A stretch of DNA of 64,000 bases, taken from NCBI GenBank assembly GCA_024529925.1, contig JAFEUB010000968.1, forward strand, positions 1,641,501 to 1,705,500. Reading direction: 5' to 3'. The notes beneath the pieces were generated by a model. The model was not told the DNA's origin. It did not search any database and saw nothing but the letters and a program-made list of their open reading frames with translations. This stretch comes from Ophthalmolycus amberensis. Its lineage: Eukaryota; Chordata; Actinopteri; Perciformes; Zoarcidae. The position numbers were made by a program, and so were the translations under genes. The first letter of the stretch is position 1, and each line of letters begins with the position of its first letter. Below, in pieces: positions 13,101 to 25,480 of this stretch.

Positions 13101-14159
13101 TCGAATAAAAGAGTTAAGAGGTTTAAGGGTGTTGTAAAGAGTTTGCTGCCACGATCCAAAGCTTGATCTGTTTTTACGAGGCCCTTGAGGCTCCTAGTGT
13201 GAACGATAAAATGGCTCCAATGAGTGGCTAGTCACTAATCTCTTACGGGTATTTCAAAATGGTTCTCAAATCTTTAGATGCCGAATTTTTTCAACACAGG
13301 CCCTTATAGAAATCATAGGATGACACGGCCTGAACTAAGCACATTTTATCCCCCACGTCTCTGCTGGCTTGAACAGTCTTTGCTGAAACGTTAACCCTTG
13401 ATGAAATCACCACCCACTTAAATGTAATTCCTTGTTTGTCAGACGGTGAAATAAAAGTGGTGCAAATGCAATCCATTTACATATTTTGGCTGAGGGCTTT
13501 CAGAGTTCAATTTAATAATGAGGAATAATAAATAAATGACTTGAGCATAATTGGTAAGTTTTTGCTCAAATGTATAATATATTTGCTAAATGAAGAACAA
13601 TGGAGCTAGTTTGAGCGAACCATTTCGTGTGTCAAAGTGGACAATTTTCTTCCTCTAATGAACATTTACAGATTCAGAAAAATAAATCGCAGTGAAAAAA
13701 TATGTCTTATTTGACCTGCAATAAGGGACAGAAAATAGCAAAAAGTTATCCCCCATTATTGAGACGAACCAACCATAGAAGCATCGTTACCTATATGCTA
13801 TTAGCAGCTGTTGAAAGACCCTTGTAACCACCAGACCATAATATACCAGACACTATAGTACACAATGTATGCTGCTAATGGTACTGTGCTGACTGTGGAA
13901 GAGGTAATACTTGTTCTGGGACTTTTAATCCCCTTCAATGAGCCTTTAACCAGTTCATTCTCCATTCAACATTTACTTTGACCAAAAACAACTTTAAATT
14001 TAACATTACCTTAAACTTAAAATGCTTTTTGGGAACCCCTAGGACAATTAGGGTTCCCTTAAGTATTCTATAAGTGTTTTTACAGAATAGTCACCAAATG
14101 AGATCCAGTCCCGTGCACCAGTGGCAGATTTGTACAAAAAGTAATCTTGATGTTTCATT
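13101..14159. other. Noncoding interval, no gene seen
   Basis: A+T-rich unique-looking sequence, with no repeat family, RNA gene or exon recognised. Confidence 0.5.
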
Positions 14160-14373
14160 ATTTTATTTCATTGTATATACTGTGCATTTTTGTTGTTTTA
14201 TCTTATATATTCTATATTCTGATATTTTAATTTGTCCTACTCTGTTATTCTATTGTGCATTTTTTAATACTTAATATTTTTGGTTACTTTGCTAATTGGT
14301 GTGTCTTGCTGCTGTAACATACAAATTTCCCCCTGGGGATAAATAAAGTACATATCTATCTATCTATCTATCT
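14160..14373 (+). repeat. Retroposon 3' tail ending in an ATCT microsatellite
   Basis: The sequence is T-rich, then reads GCTGTAACATACAAATTTCC, CCCTGGGGATAAATAAAGTA and ends in tandem ATCT units. A polyadenylation-like AATAAAG followed directly by a short tandem repeat is the usual look of a non-LTR retroposon or SINE 3' end, and I recognise the segment as frequent in fish genomes. There is no coding part left. Family not assigned. Confidence 0.6.
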
Positions 14374-15257
14374 TTCTGCTTAGCTACAGTATATGGCTGC
14401 TGGCTCAGCTGCATATTTGCTGTACAAAAATGACAGTGGTATCATTCTTCTCACCTATTCTCCAAAGAAATAGGCGGCGACATTTCCCCTCTGCTACTCG
14501 ATCCATACAATCTAAATATACAGGACTCAAAAAAGGCAAAAATGCACAAAATTCGACCAAAGTTCTGAATTTCAGAGCTGGTCAAGATAATACTGCTCTC
14601 TTAAAATCTTGACGTGTGGCGTCGGCCGATAGTTTACGTTAGCCATCTGCGTGTTTGTACCGTTAACAGATGGCTACAGGCTGTTCTTGGCTTTGACAGT
14701 TTGTTTAATGGATTGAATTGAAAATGGCAGAAATGAGAAAATGACGTCCACCTTTGTCTCATCCTCCCCCGTGGTCAGGAGACCACCGTGCCGGTAGTAG
14801 AGTGTGCGGCGGCTCTCGGAGATGAATCCCCAGTCAGCAGCACATAGAAGCTCAAATAAATCCGGCAAAACACCTCAGAGTCGGGAGTCACAATTGACTG
14901 GTGGAGCAGAAAACAAGAGTTTCTACCACTTTGAATTCAAGCCAGTGGTATATCGTGCAAATATTCAGTGGGCGAAATTCATTGTCGTCGATGGAGGACA
15001 GTATTACCCACAGAGTCCAGTAGAGGGTGGAGCCTGCGTGAGTTAGACCTCTCTTGAGAATACTATTTGTAATTTTTATATTTCTGTTTGTGCATCGATT
15101 AAACATGATTGGAGGAATCTTTGGAGAAAGCCCGGCTGTTTCCGCACGCTTCCAGACTTCATTCTGAGCAGGCTAACTGCTTCTTTGCTGCAGCTCTCAT
15201 GCATAAACATGATCGTGAAATCTGTCTTCTCGTTCAACTGTTGATAAGAAACAGAAT
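14374..15257. other. Noncoding interval, no gene seen
   Basis: Short frames without recognisable domains. A 127-codon frame nearby (15109-15492) has no recognisable domain or codon bias and crosses a repeat fragment. Confidence 0.5.
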
Positions 15258-15296
15258 AAACATATTTCCCAAAATGTCAAACTATTCCTCTAAGTG
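15258..15296 (-). repeat. Short fragment of the TTTGACATTTTGGG-type repeat
   Basis: The minus strand reads GGAATAGTTTGACATTTTGG followed by GAAATATG, the same terminal block as in the copy at 8398-8530. Only about 40 bases are retained. Confidence 0.5.
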
Positions 15297-16475
15297 TTTA
15301 TCGACTCACTCAATACTTTACTCAACCTCACACAACAAAGTGTATCCTGTGACTCGGGTTCGGGTTGAGTCATCGCAACACAAAGCCATATTTTCCTCCA
15401 TTTCTGCTGACATGGGCAAAAAAATGGATTTCAGGTGGGAGAGAGAAGGAGAGAATGAGAGGGAGTGTCAGTCTGCCAAGATCAATAGATGAATCAAAAC
15501 CACTGCTGATGTTTCACTCTTTTATGTATTCACCTTCTTCTTTCTCTATCAAGTCTTTCTTCATCTGACGCTGCCAGAAAGCCAAAAAAAAAAAATGCTG
15601 ACGAACAGTTGTCTGGGCATTTCCGAGTATTTTTATTTGCACTCGATCCAAGAAAGAAATCTGCAACCCCGAGCAGCCCTACACCCCCTCTTGATCATGT
15701 TTTCCCTCCCAAACTCTCCCAAAAATCTGCTCCATTGGTGATCAAACCTTTAGTGTTGCTGACCTCGAGCTCAGGGACTTTGCTGCCACTTCCCTTTCTT
15801 CAGTCTCATCTTCAACCTTTCCATTTCCAACTAGCCCTCCCCTTGTCCTCCTAGACTGTGATGTAAGCACTTTTATTTTCATGTTTCTTAACAGATTAAA
15901 TTTATGCATCGACTACATTTTATTGCTATTCCTGATTTTAAAAAAAGGTTCCGTCTTTTGTCCTGAGAAGAAACAAACATCGATGTACATCTACTGTTGA
16001 ACAGAGTACAATGCATGAATTTAGACTCATGCTATTGTTGCTGAGGCCTTCCTTGTCACTGCAAGTGTGATAGAATTAATTCTCAGCTCCAAACCCAAGG
16101 TGTGTGTGTGTGTGTGGGAGACATTAGCAATACTTCATCTGATTTTCTTCAGGGACGCAACCGTCATAAGCATGCCAGAGCCTCCCCCACTGGACTGTTC
16201 AGGCTAATGTTGATGTTTTGACAAATGTGCAATAACATCGACTCTGCTTTTCAAATTGAAATTGGATTTGTATAGAGATCAGTGGAACAGGGGTGTCTGC
16301 CCAGCACAAATAACTTAACTCTGTCAGTTGCTCTTGGCAAGGCTGAATTCATTAGAATCTATTAGAGAAGAGAGGAGGAGAAGAGAGCCACAAGGAATAC
16401 ACTCATACATTTTATACTTAAGTGATTTTTTTTTTTTTTTAATAAAACTAGTCAAGACTTCGCATATTCTAGCAA
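15297..16475. other. Noncoding interval, no gene seen
   Basis: Unique-looking sequence with a short GT microsatellite (about 16101-16117) and a T run near 16428. No gene or RNA seen. Confidence 0.5.
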
Positions 16476-16690
16476 CCACTGGTGGAAGGAGCTGTCAGAT
16501 CTTTTACTTGGTGAAAGTAGCCATACCACAGTGTAGAAATATTCTGTTAAAAGTAAAAGATGGAAAGTTTTAGCAGTTAAATGAACTTAAAGTATCAAAT
16601 GTATGATTAGTAAAAATGCAGCGTGGCCCATTTTAGAAGATCAAAATCATACCATTGGATTCTGATCATTTTTCATCACTTTAATGCTAA
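16476..16690 (+). repeat. CAGTGGTGGAAG-type repeat, 5' portion
   Basis: The block begins CCACTGGTGGAAGGAGCTGT, then CAGATCTTTTACTTGG, ATACCACAGTGTAGAAATAT, AACTTAAAGTATCAAATG and a GTGGCCCATTTTAGAAGATC motif. This is the motif order of a widespread teleost repeat, known to me from memory and likely a non-autonomous DNA transposon. No far terminus was found, so this looks like a truncated copy. A reverse-oriented terminal fragment is at 5394-5465. Confidence 0.65.
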
Positions 16691-19600
16691 ACAAAGTCTC
16701 TCGGTTGCTCGTGAAAAAGTCACAAAATGCAATATCTTGATTTGTGTACGGGGACACAAATTGATCCGTTGTGTGCCGACTCGACAGTCCTGGCATCGTC
16801 AAATGACAAAAGTCGCATTCGAAACACAAGTGTAACCACGACCCCAGTCATGAAATGTTCTATAAAAAAAGAACTTTAACGCCGTCTCATCGAAGGTAAC
16901 GCAGATAACACTGAGCAACTCTTGCCTCACACACACAAACATCATTTATGTATGTTTAAAATCTAAGCAGTTAACGTACCAAAAACTTATTTTGCCATCA
17001 AAATATATATAACTTCACTGTGCCAGCAGGCCATTTAACTTTGTCATATATGGATTTCATTGGCAAATACATGCATGGCGGTAAACACATATTGTCTAAA
17101 CATGCATCCTCTATAACTCTGCTAAGGCTACTTACTCAAGCTCACCGTGTGTACATTCATTAACATTTTTCCACCCTGCTTACATTTCCCCAATTAAGTT
17201 GCTCGTATAGTTGTATATATTTCCCTTGTTTTTTTCTGATTCTGTTTATTTTTCTCATTTCCTCTCCACGTCCTTAAATTAGCATTTCAGAGATAGCATA
17301 CCCTCTTATCCTTTAGATCTCTTCCAATATTGTACCTTTTTCCTTACACCTAAAAGAGGAAATTAAATGCTTTGTTTGCCTTGAGGGGTCAGTGTATTTG
17401 CAACTCCTCGGTTTTCCAGTAGAGACGTGGATGAATTTCATCTTTTGACCTTTGTCACCGGTTCACACATGACCTGCACTGGCCTGAACCTCTGTCAACA
17501 TCAGATTTGTCTCTCTCAATCACCAATGTTGCCTCTGATGGACAAACCTGGCCTCCAAGAACCATGGCTGCTGAAGCTGAGCTGATGCCAGTATTTGACC
17601 ATGGATCATAGATGCTATGGTTGGTCCAGAACCAAGCACTGCAATCTTGCTCCCGTCATGAAAAGTGACAGATCCTTTGATCAAGGGCAACGGGACTGCC
17701 ACCACTCCTTGCTGTGCCAACAACTTTGCCTCTATCTTTGGGACACGGGGGTCCATGTGTGCTGTGAGCTGTCGGTTTGATGGTGCCCTGGGCACTCTGT
17801 GGGATCAGGGATCCACACACTTTGCACAGAGTTGTCACTCTGTCAGAAAAATGTACCGCAGAGTCCTCAGGAGTGGTGACTGCTGTGGTATTACCATGTT
17901 TTTCATCAGACGCGGTTCGTCTCACACGCTTTATGGAATACGCTTAGTGGAAAGCATGGGTTGTTGTTCGGGTCAAAGGTCATCAGGGAACTCTGCGTCG
18001 CATATTGTGATCAGTGAGCACTCACTGAACATTGTCATCTCCCTTCGAAGCATTAAGTATTTCTTGGACATCATTTATTACTGAATCCTTAAATAAGAAT
18101 AATGCATAAGGTTAAGGCTTAATTAAGGTTTCCTAATACATTTAAGTTAAATATAACTGCAGAGTGAAACAGATTATAAACCATAAATAAGGGGAACGGG
18201 GAAAAATATATTGAGGAAAGAGAGGGGGGGGGGGGGGGATGTAGGAATATGTTGCCACCGTCTTGGTGCTGAAGTGTGCACCGTCAGATTCTTCACCCGG
18301 GGACTGTGGAGCACTTAACTCCGTGCTGTCGTGATTTCTCCAATTACGGGTGACAGCTTCCAATCCGCGTGGGAGGTGGATCACCCCTGGAAGTGCCAGG
18401 CAGAATACGAAGCGCACCGCAACATTAATAATTCACCGGAGGTACATTCATATTCAGTCTAAGCGCTGCAGTTTGGGCCCCATTAGCGATGAAGGCGAGC
18501 AGACGCTCCCTTATACCTTTCAGCTTGATGTTCAATCGCAGGTATAAAGCCAACATGTTTTTTACTAGTTGAGACGCTTTCATTTCGTTGCCTTGCACTG
18601 GGGCAACCGCAGAAACAAACTTCATGACTCTTCTTAAGATTACAGACTGATGGGATACTTTTAGATACTTCCAGGAAGTTTGCTATACGTTTGCTGCTAA
18701 GAAACACCCTTCAATTCAGTGAATTTTTTTTTTTTAGGCTTGAATCTTTCACTTAATATTTTGCAAGGAGCTTGAGAGTGCAAAGACAAATAGAATGAAT
18801 GTCGAGGACCTAAAGGAAGTTTTAAAGAGTCACAGAAGCAAATAGGCCTTTGGTAGTGATAAACGCCATCATCCATGCCAGACGGCAGCGGTGCTCAGCA
18901 AGCGACATGGTTTACCCAACCAACTGCCTGGACTCAGCAGGCTACAACACACACTGCTTTCCCTGAAAAACCAACACACCTCTTCTCCGGAGGAGTACAA
19001 ATAAAATGGGCTGAAACAATACAGAGCCGGCATGAAAAATGGATTGCATGTGGGAGCGCGGAGAGAGAAAAGCTGGAATGGAGGTCACAGCAAAGCAATG
19101 AGCCTCGGTCTAGACAAGTTCTGCAACAGCTTAGAATTGTAAGTCTGACTTGTAGAAACAACACTTGTGAAGTTGACTTTAAGGTGGGTGTAAAGTACAC
19201 CTGGGAGTTAAACTGGGATTTAAGGGAGCCTTGATTCACCGGGATTGACAGGTTTTTGAATGTGCGTGGGCGGCGGCGGCGGCAATTACAGCGCTGAGGA
19301 TTATGTTGTATAAATGGTATATGTCAAGACATAATGATCTCCTTTGGAAGTGAAGGCGTTAACCTGTATTCTACCACTTTAAAATGCAAAAATAATAGGT
19401 CATGTGCCACTCATATTCCACTGTTAAAAAACAGTAGTAACTTTTGGGCTGTAGTCTTTAGTAGAAGTTCAGTTGTGATACAGGATCTGTGTTATGGGTT
19501 AATGGCACCATCATTTTGTTACAGTATAGTTTAGGACCTGTACCTAGTGCAAAAGTCTTCGCCGTTCATATGCTTAATTTTAATTACTTACAGTGTGCTT

Positions 19601-20162
19601 ACTTCTAATTGCAGAGCAAAGTGAAGAATTAAACATGATATATTGTCATCCACTTCACACTTAGGGGTGAATTTGAACAGCCTCAAGTGCCTCAACTAGT
19701 GCGATCCAGAGCAGCATGTGAATCCCAAGGCCAATAAAACCACAAAGTTCCCTCACAACTGCCGGTGATGACATGAGCTTTTTGCTGAGACGCTGCAGAA
19801 AAGCAAACAACCACGGTGATACCCTCACGCATCAGACCGGAGAAAAGACGGCGCTTGAGCACCCCTGAGTCACAGATGAGTGAAATTTGAGACCTTGTTT
19901 TGCTGTGAACAAACAGAATAAGTCAGCCAATCTGCTCTAGTTTCATCTCAATGGAATTATAGTAGTTTTTATGTCAACTCCACGGGGGGGGGGGGGGGGG
20001 GATATGAACACAGTTGGAACTGGAAAGAAGAAGCTCTGACACAAGTTGCACTGTTGGTCTGTCGGTCCGATACTTTGGTCCAGACTGGCACACGTATCGC
20101 GATGATTTTGTATCTGTCCAATATTTTGGTTAATGACCAAATACCTTCAAAAGTCATTTCAC
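16691..20162. other. Noncoding interval, no gene seen
   Basis: Includes G15 (18224-18238) and G18 (19984-20001) runs and a GGC-rich short tract near 19268. Frames of 90-140 codons at 17520-18084 overlap each other on both strands and show no recognisable domain, so they are not called as genes. Confidence 0.5.
19984..20001. repeat. G18 homopolymer
   Basis: Eighteen consecutive G on the plus strand. A Pro-rich minus-strand frame across it is compositional. Confidence 0.9.
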
Positions 20163-20360
20163 ATCAGCTTCAGCTGGGCTTTGTGTCCGGCGCTTATTCA
20201 TAGTTGTTAGCACTGGCACACGCTAAACTACGATGACGAACAAAGTAATCATTATACCTCTAAACATTAAGCCTTCTAGCATTTTCATTGTGAGCGTGAC
20301 GTTAGCATTTACCTCAAAGAACCACTGTGCCTAAGAACAGCCTCTCAGCATAGCTAATAC
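20163..20360 (-). repeat. Interspersed repeat of the TTAGCATGCTAA type, opposite orientation
   Basis: The plus strand reads ATCAGCTTCAGCTGGGCTTT, then ACACGCTAAACTACGATGAC, ATTATACCTCTAAACATTAA, TTTTCATTGTGAGCGTGACG, and GTGCCTAAGAACAGCCTCTC. This is the reverse orientation of the family at 470-830 and is collinear with the interrupted copy around the hAT-like element at 62.5-63.4 kb. Noncoding. Confidence 0.6.
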
Positions 20361-23300
20361 TCTAACCTGACTGTAATGGAAACATGATGAATGAATAAGT
20401 GATATATTTGCGGTGTGGCAATTTATTCTTTCGAGTTGTACCGGCCTGTACGATTGCACTTTGATTAATTCCTAATGTTGTAATTTGACCCTAATTAAAA
20501 TTGCTCATGACAGTTGTTAATTACAAAAACCAACAAGATAAGAAAGAGTGATTAATATACTCCCAGGCTGGAATCAGTGCTGTGATCTAATGTTAATAAA
20601 TGGCCTCATTGTGCAGTGTTTCATCTCACACACACACGGACTCTTATGTGACACACCATTTCACACTCTCAAGGCTGGAAAGTATTGACTAATTTGATAT
20701 TGATAATCCTGTTGAATTGCTGGTATACTGGTATTGCTGGTATACTTGATGAGCACCAACATAAATAGTACAAGTTATGCATTAACTGTGTGAGGCTAAA
20801 TACTTTTAAAAAGCACCACACTGAGATGTTTAAGCGCATGTAGACTTGTAAAAAGAATCATTACTGAGTTTAAAGGGAAGCGATGGCATTCGCCTGTCAG
20901 CAGGTGAGTGTAAGCTCCATGAAAGGCAAATGACCTTTTCAAACAAAGCCTGCTCTCCGCTTAGGAAGAAGTGAAAAGGGTGAAGAAATTGCAAGAGGGG
21001 AGAAAAATATTTCATTTAGAAATGATGAACTCCATATCAACGGCGGCTGCATAGCGACACCTGATTCTTAATAACACGATTTCTTCAAAGGTATTCGGCA
21101 AATCGCTGTTCATTTACATTTCAAAAGGAGAGAGGTTGCTTTCATTTCCCTCATTCAGTATATTTCCCCCCCCTCTAAAGGTGACTTTTATTTCTGAAAG
21201 TGTGTTTTTGAGAGTTTATCTTTAAGCGGGTTTGTCGCTGAGTGATGTCATGTCGGCATATGTTTTGGTCTGTCTCTGGAAATGTCCTTGGGACAAATTG
21301 GAGGCTTTTACATAAACGCGTAATGCTTCGAACGTTGTTTTTGGGGGAAGGGGTTCAAATAGAGGCATGACTACAGAGGCTGTAAGCTTTTTAATGTTAC
21401 TTTTTAAGATTTCACATCATTTTCTTTTTAATGAGTTTTGTTTTGTAATACGCCAGCAGAGCCGTTCATATTTAAATCCTACATTACAGTTCATGTATAC
21501 ATCTTCACTTTACTTCTTTTTTTTTTGTGTGACTTCCAATTCATCTACACTTATTACATGTGGGCTCCCCACGCTCGTGCCAACTGCCACACTTGAATTC
21601 ACAACACACTTTCAAACAAGTGGCACCGCGGGGTCTGCACACACCTCCTCTGATTGCTTGAAGGAGGTGTAAAAAAAAAAAAACCAGGAATATATTTAAA
21701 ACAGTAATTAATCATCTTAATCACATGGATGCAATCCTCCACTTTGGTATTTGTCTCAAATGCCTGGGAGCTGTTCATCAAAGCCAGCCATGTAGGTAAT
21801 AACTTCCTCAGTGCTTTCACTCCCTTCCTAAATTTGCATTTAGATCGCAAGATGATCCCAAGCAAGCTCTTCATAATGTCCATTCATCCCTTTCTAAAGC
21901 TGCAGCCATGCGCTGTGCCATACTGCACGGGTGCATGGAGTGACACAACAGTAAGTATATGAATGTTGATTGATTTGCACCGTCTGTTGCTTGTGCGGAA
22001 TAAGAGGTCCTGTTTTTTTTTGCCTAAACGGCGTGTGCTTCACCTGATGACACAGTCGGTCCTTGTGTAAAATGTCACCAAGACAATTTCCTTGTGCTTT
22101 TTATTGTTTAATCTGATTTGGAATAATTGAAAGTGTTTACAGAGAGAAGGAACAAACCAGAGCGGAGTAAATCTGGAAGAAAGCAAGCTTGAGTAAACAA
22201 GAAGAGTTGGCAAGTGGCTGTGTGCAGCAGAGGGGTGAAAGAGCATGATACAAAAAAAAAAAACGCTTTTATGAATTAAATAATGACATCCTCACCATAA
22301 AGAGGAGCAAGCAGCTGCGTAGAGGGAGCAGTCGACAGGGAAATCATCACTTTTAATTCCATCTCAGCCAGTTAAACACATGCGCCTCTCTTCCTCTGTC
22401 TCCTCGTACTCGCACAGATGCACGTGTGGTGTGAAAATAGTCCGACACACTGCCGTTTGTGAACACGCATGACTGGGAAGGTGTTTATTTCTTTAGTTAT
22501 TAATGAGTATTGAGCAGTTTACTTTCCCTTGGTTCATTTTATCAATAACAGCAATTACTCACATACTCTGAATTATCTTCTCTCTCTCTGTGGAGCATTC
22601 CCTTGACTCTCAAACACTGGTCAGTACATACCTCAACTTCGTAGTTTTCCTTATAAAACTGGATTAATTGGGTTTTTTTGGCCATGTACGGTGGCAGCAC
22701 AGCAAACCAGTCTCAATCCCAACTCATCAAATATTGACGGTTGGTTAGTTGCCCCTCGCCGTCTGATACTGACGGACGAATGCACCCTTTATGTGACACG
22801 CCGGGCTGTCAAGTGACTCCAATGTAAACCCAACCCAGCCTTACTAACGAGTCCTTCGTCAGGTGAGTCGTGAGTGATGTTTGTCACCAGAGTCGTTAGT
22901 GTGAGATAGTCACGTTAACATCAACCACACTCTTTTCATAAACCTAACTTTCTTTCTGTGTATTTTGAAAAGATGCAATACATGTAACAAATAAAACTTC
23001 CAAAACGGAGGCTATAAGGGTAACTAGAACTTCATAGTTTAAATAATAGGAGTACTGACCGAGGGAGGGCAGGTTTATCGGTGTTAAGCTACTGTTAATA
23101 AAACCAAGCTCTTGTTGCAAGGATGTTTCTGTTGCTATAGGTACGTAATCCCTTTTACCTGAAGTATTATTTACGGCACCTTAACACGGGTCAAAAACTA
23201 GTAAATGGAATTTGTGAATGAGAACTGCTGTTTTTCTGTTAAACAAAACAAACTACTTTGTTTTTCTGATAGAATTAGTGTGGTGGAAATGTACATCTAC

Positions 23301-23813
23301 GTTTACCTTTTCAGCCATTACAGTACAAGTCATTTTCACCGGGCCTCAATGTTTGTTCCTGGTCTTTATCAACTGATCCCCAGCTGCTAATTGTGAGGGA
23401 AAAAAAGTCATACCAACATACAATATGACCTATTCACACGGTATGGAAAATTGTTCAGAATTTGCATTTGATAGTGTTGTGATAAGATGTAAAAAACCAA
23501 TCTTCTTCCTGTAGAGTCTGAGTCACTGTGGTCCTCGATGTGATTTAGTCACTTCATTTGCATAGGTTAATTTCAAACAGCACCTCAAATTAGGCTTGAA
23601 AGGATAATTACTTAATCTCCCCACTCCTCTCTCCCCCCCCCCTTCTACCTCGCTGCTGTATCTCTTTTTTTCCCACCCAGGTTATATAAATGTATCTCCC
23701 AACATCTACTTTCTCGGGCGTCTATTCATGCATCTGCCAACCTAGTCTCTATCGCTCTTCTCTCTCCCTCATAATATTGCTTGGACATGTCTTTAATTCA
23801 CTCCCACTCATGT
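20361..23813. other. Noncoding interval, no gene seen
   Basis: Contains an A+T-rich stretch at about 20400-20560 rich in TAATTA-like words, and a segment at about 22690-22990 that may be an unclassified repeat. No exon, RNA gene or microsatellite of note was identified. Confidence 0.45.
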
Positions 23814-23879
23814 ACTTTGAATTACCTTGTTGTTGAAATGTGCTATACAAATAAACTTGCCTTGCCTTGCCTTGCCTTA
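23814..23879 (+). mobile_element. Extremely 5'-truncated L2-like LINE (3' tail only)
   Basis: About 65 bases match the 3' terminus of the LINE copies at 49650-49964 (plus) and 57580-59475 (minus). The shared words are ACTTTGAATTACCTTGTTGT, TGAAATGTGCTATACAAATA and AACTTGCCTTGCCTTGCC, with terminal CCTTG tandem units. Short 5'-truncated copies are what target-primed reverse transcription of non-LTR elements commonly leaves. No coding sequence remains. Confidence 0.85.
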
Positions 23880-25404
23880 CTCTCCAGCACACACAAACCA
23901 CATCATTTCCGCAATATACCTGGAGCCATCAAATGCAGTTGGACGGCAAGAGGGCAACTTCATCTCCATTCGGTTGTGAACCTGATGAATATGCGCACAT
24001 GCGAGGCCAGCGGGCATGTCAACTTAGTCGCACGGTCCGTGACAGTAATTATCTTCCTTTGAGCAACGGTCATGTAGTGTTCAGATGCAATTTCTTTTGA
24101 GGCGACTCAACTTCTGTGGAATGAAAAGCAAAGCAGTCCTCGCAGCTGGATGAAAGAGAAAATGCAATAATGTAGATGTAAAGAGGTTATTGATGTGTTC
24201 ACTGTACTTGCTACAATACACCAGTGTGCTTTTGATCTTGACAAGCTTTGCATGTACCACAGACACACCACTGCCCGGAGGTCTTAGGTCGGACACAAGT
24301 TCACTGCGTTGGCAAGAAACAGATTTGAACTTTGAGGATTCTCCAGTAACCTCTTTGCAATGCTCAGCTGACTTTTTTTGACTTCTTCCACACAAGCCAA
24401 AACCACGACTGGACTTCAATTATGTAACAGCTGTGATGGTTGAGCGAAGGATGCAGGGAAATAGATGGCGAGTGAGGCAAAAGACCATGACCCTCTAAGT
24501 AATAGAACTTCCTATAGAGTGCATTACCTCCCACTTCCTTTTCTTTTAAAGCAAAGTACAAAGTTCAATTGTGGAATACGATAGATTTTGTTCCGTTTGA
24601 TTTTTTTTTTTGGTCTTCTCTTCCCCTTCATCAGAATTTGCTGAAGTTTCGTATTCCTCATGAGCCCCTCGCACTGCCTGTCCTGTCCAGTATCGGCCTT
24701 GCCACAGTTTGAGTTGTGTGTTGAGATTCATAAGGAATGCTCTTTATCATTCAGGTCAAAGACCCCCAACCTATTTACAGCTCAGCAGGCAGCAACATCG
24801 AGGCCTTCGGTCTGGTTCCCTTCATCTCTCTCTCTCTATAAAGCTCTGAAGTCCTGGTCTGTGAATGAGTGGAGGGGGGGATGGGATCAAGGTGCAAATA
24901 CTTCTAAGAATTATTCACTATACTTTTTTTTTAACCATGAATTTGTTTGTATTGGAACAAAGGAAACATATTCAAAAGTTGTGTAGAAAGTAAAGGTATT
25001 TTAGAAAGTAAGATTTCCATATCGTCATTGATTATGAAGCATGTCTGGGTGCCATATGAATAATGGAAAAATCTGGAAACGCTCAATCCCTGGAGAAATG
25101 CACACACTGTGCCTTTAAGACAAGCCATCTGGACTTGAGGTCACAGCTATACGGTCACCGGTAGAAGTGCTGCTAAACTCCGTGTGGCCGACACACACAA
25201 TTAGTTCCCGGCTGCCGTGACGGCGTGAAGACTGCAGCAGCGCAAATGAGGAAGACTGGAAAACTGACCAATCAGAGCAGACTGGGCTTTTTTTTTGGGA
25301 GGCTTAATTAAAGAGACAGGGGCTAAATAGGAGCGTTTTCAGACAGAGGGTATGAGAAAAATAATGTGTATTTAAACATTTACTGTAAGCATGTAAAGAT
25401 GTTC
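23880..25404. other. Noncoding interval, no gene seen
   Basis: Unique-looking sequence, with a CCAAT-containing stretch near 25268 and a T run near 24600. Frames are short and lack domains. Confidence 0.5.
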
Positions 25405-25480
25405 TTTATACAAGCGTTAGACCATAAGCGAATTCCTTGTATGTGTAGCCTACTTGTAAATCGTCCTGATTCTGATTAAG
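25405..25480 (+). repeat. Possible retroposon 3' tail remnant
   Basis: The sequence GAATTCCTTGTATGTGTAGC followed by CTACTTGTAAATCG and CTGATTCTGATTA resembles the common fish retroposon end in which a short ATAAA-type signal is followed by CTGATT tandem units. Short and diverged, hence low confidence. Confidence 0.35.

Noticed and set aside
17520..18084. Overlapping 89-139 codon frames on both strands
   Set aside because: The frames compete with one another, use no recognisable domain and show no promoter, splice or codon signal favouring any of them.
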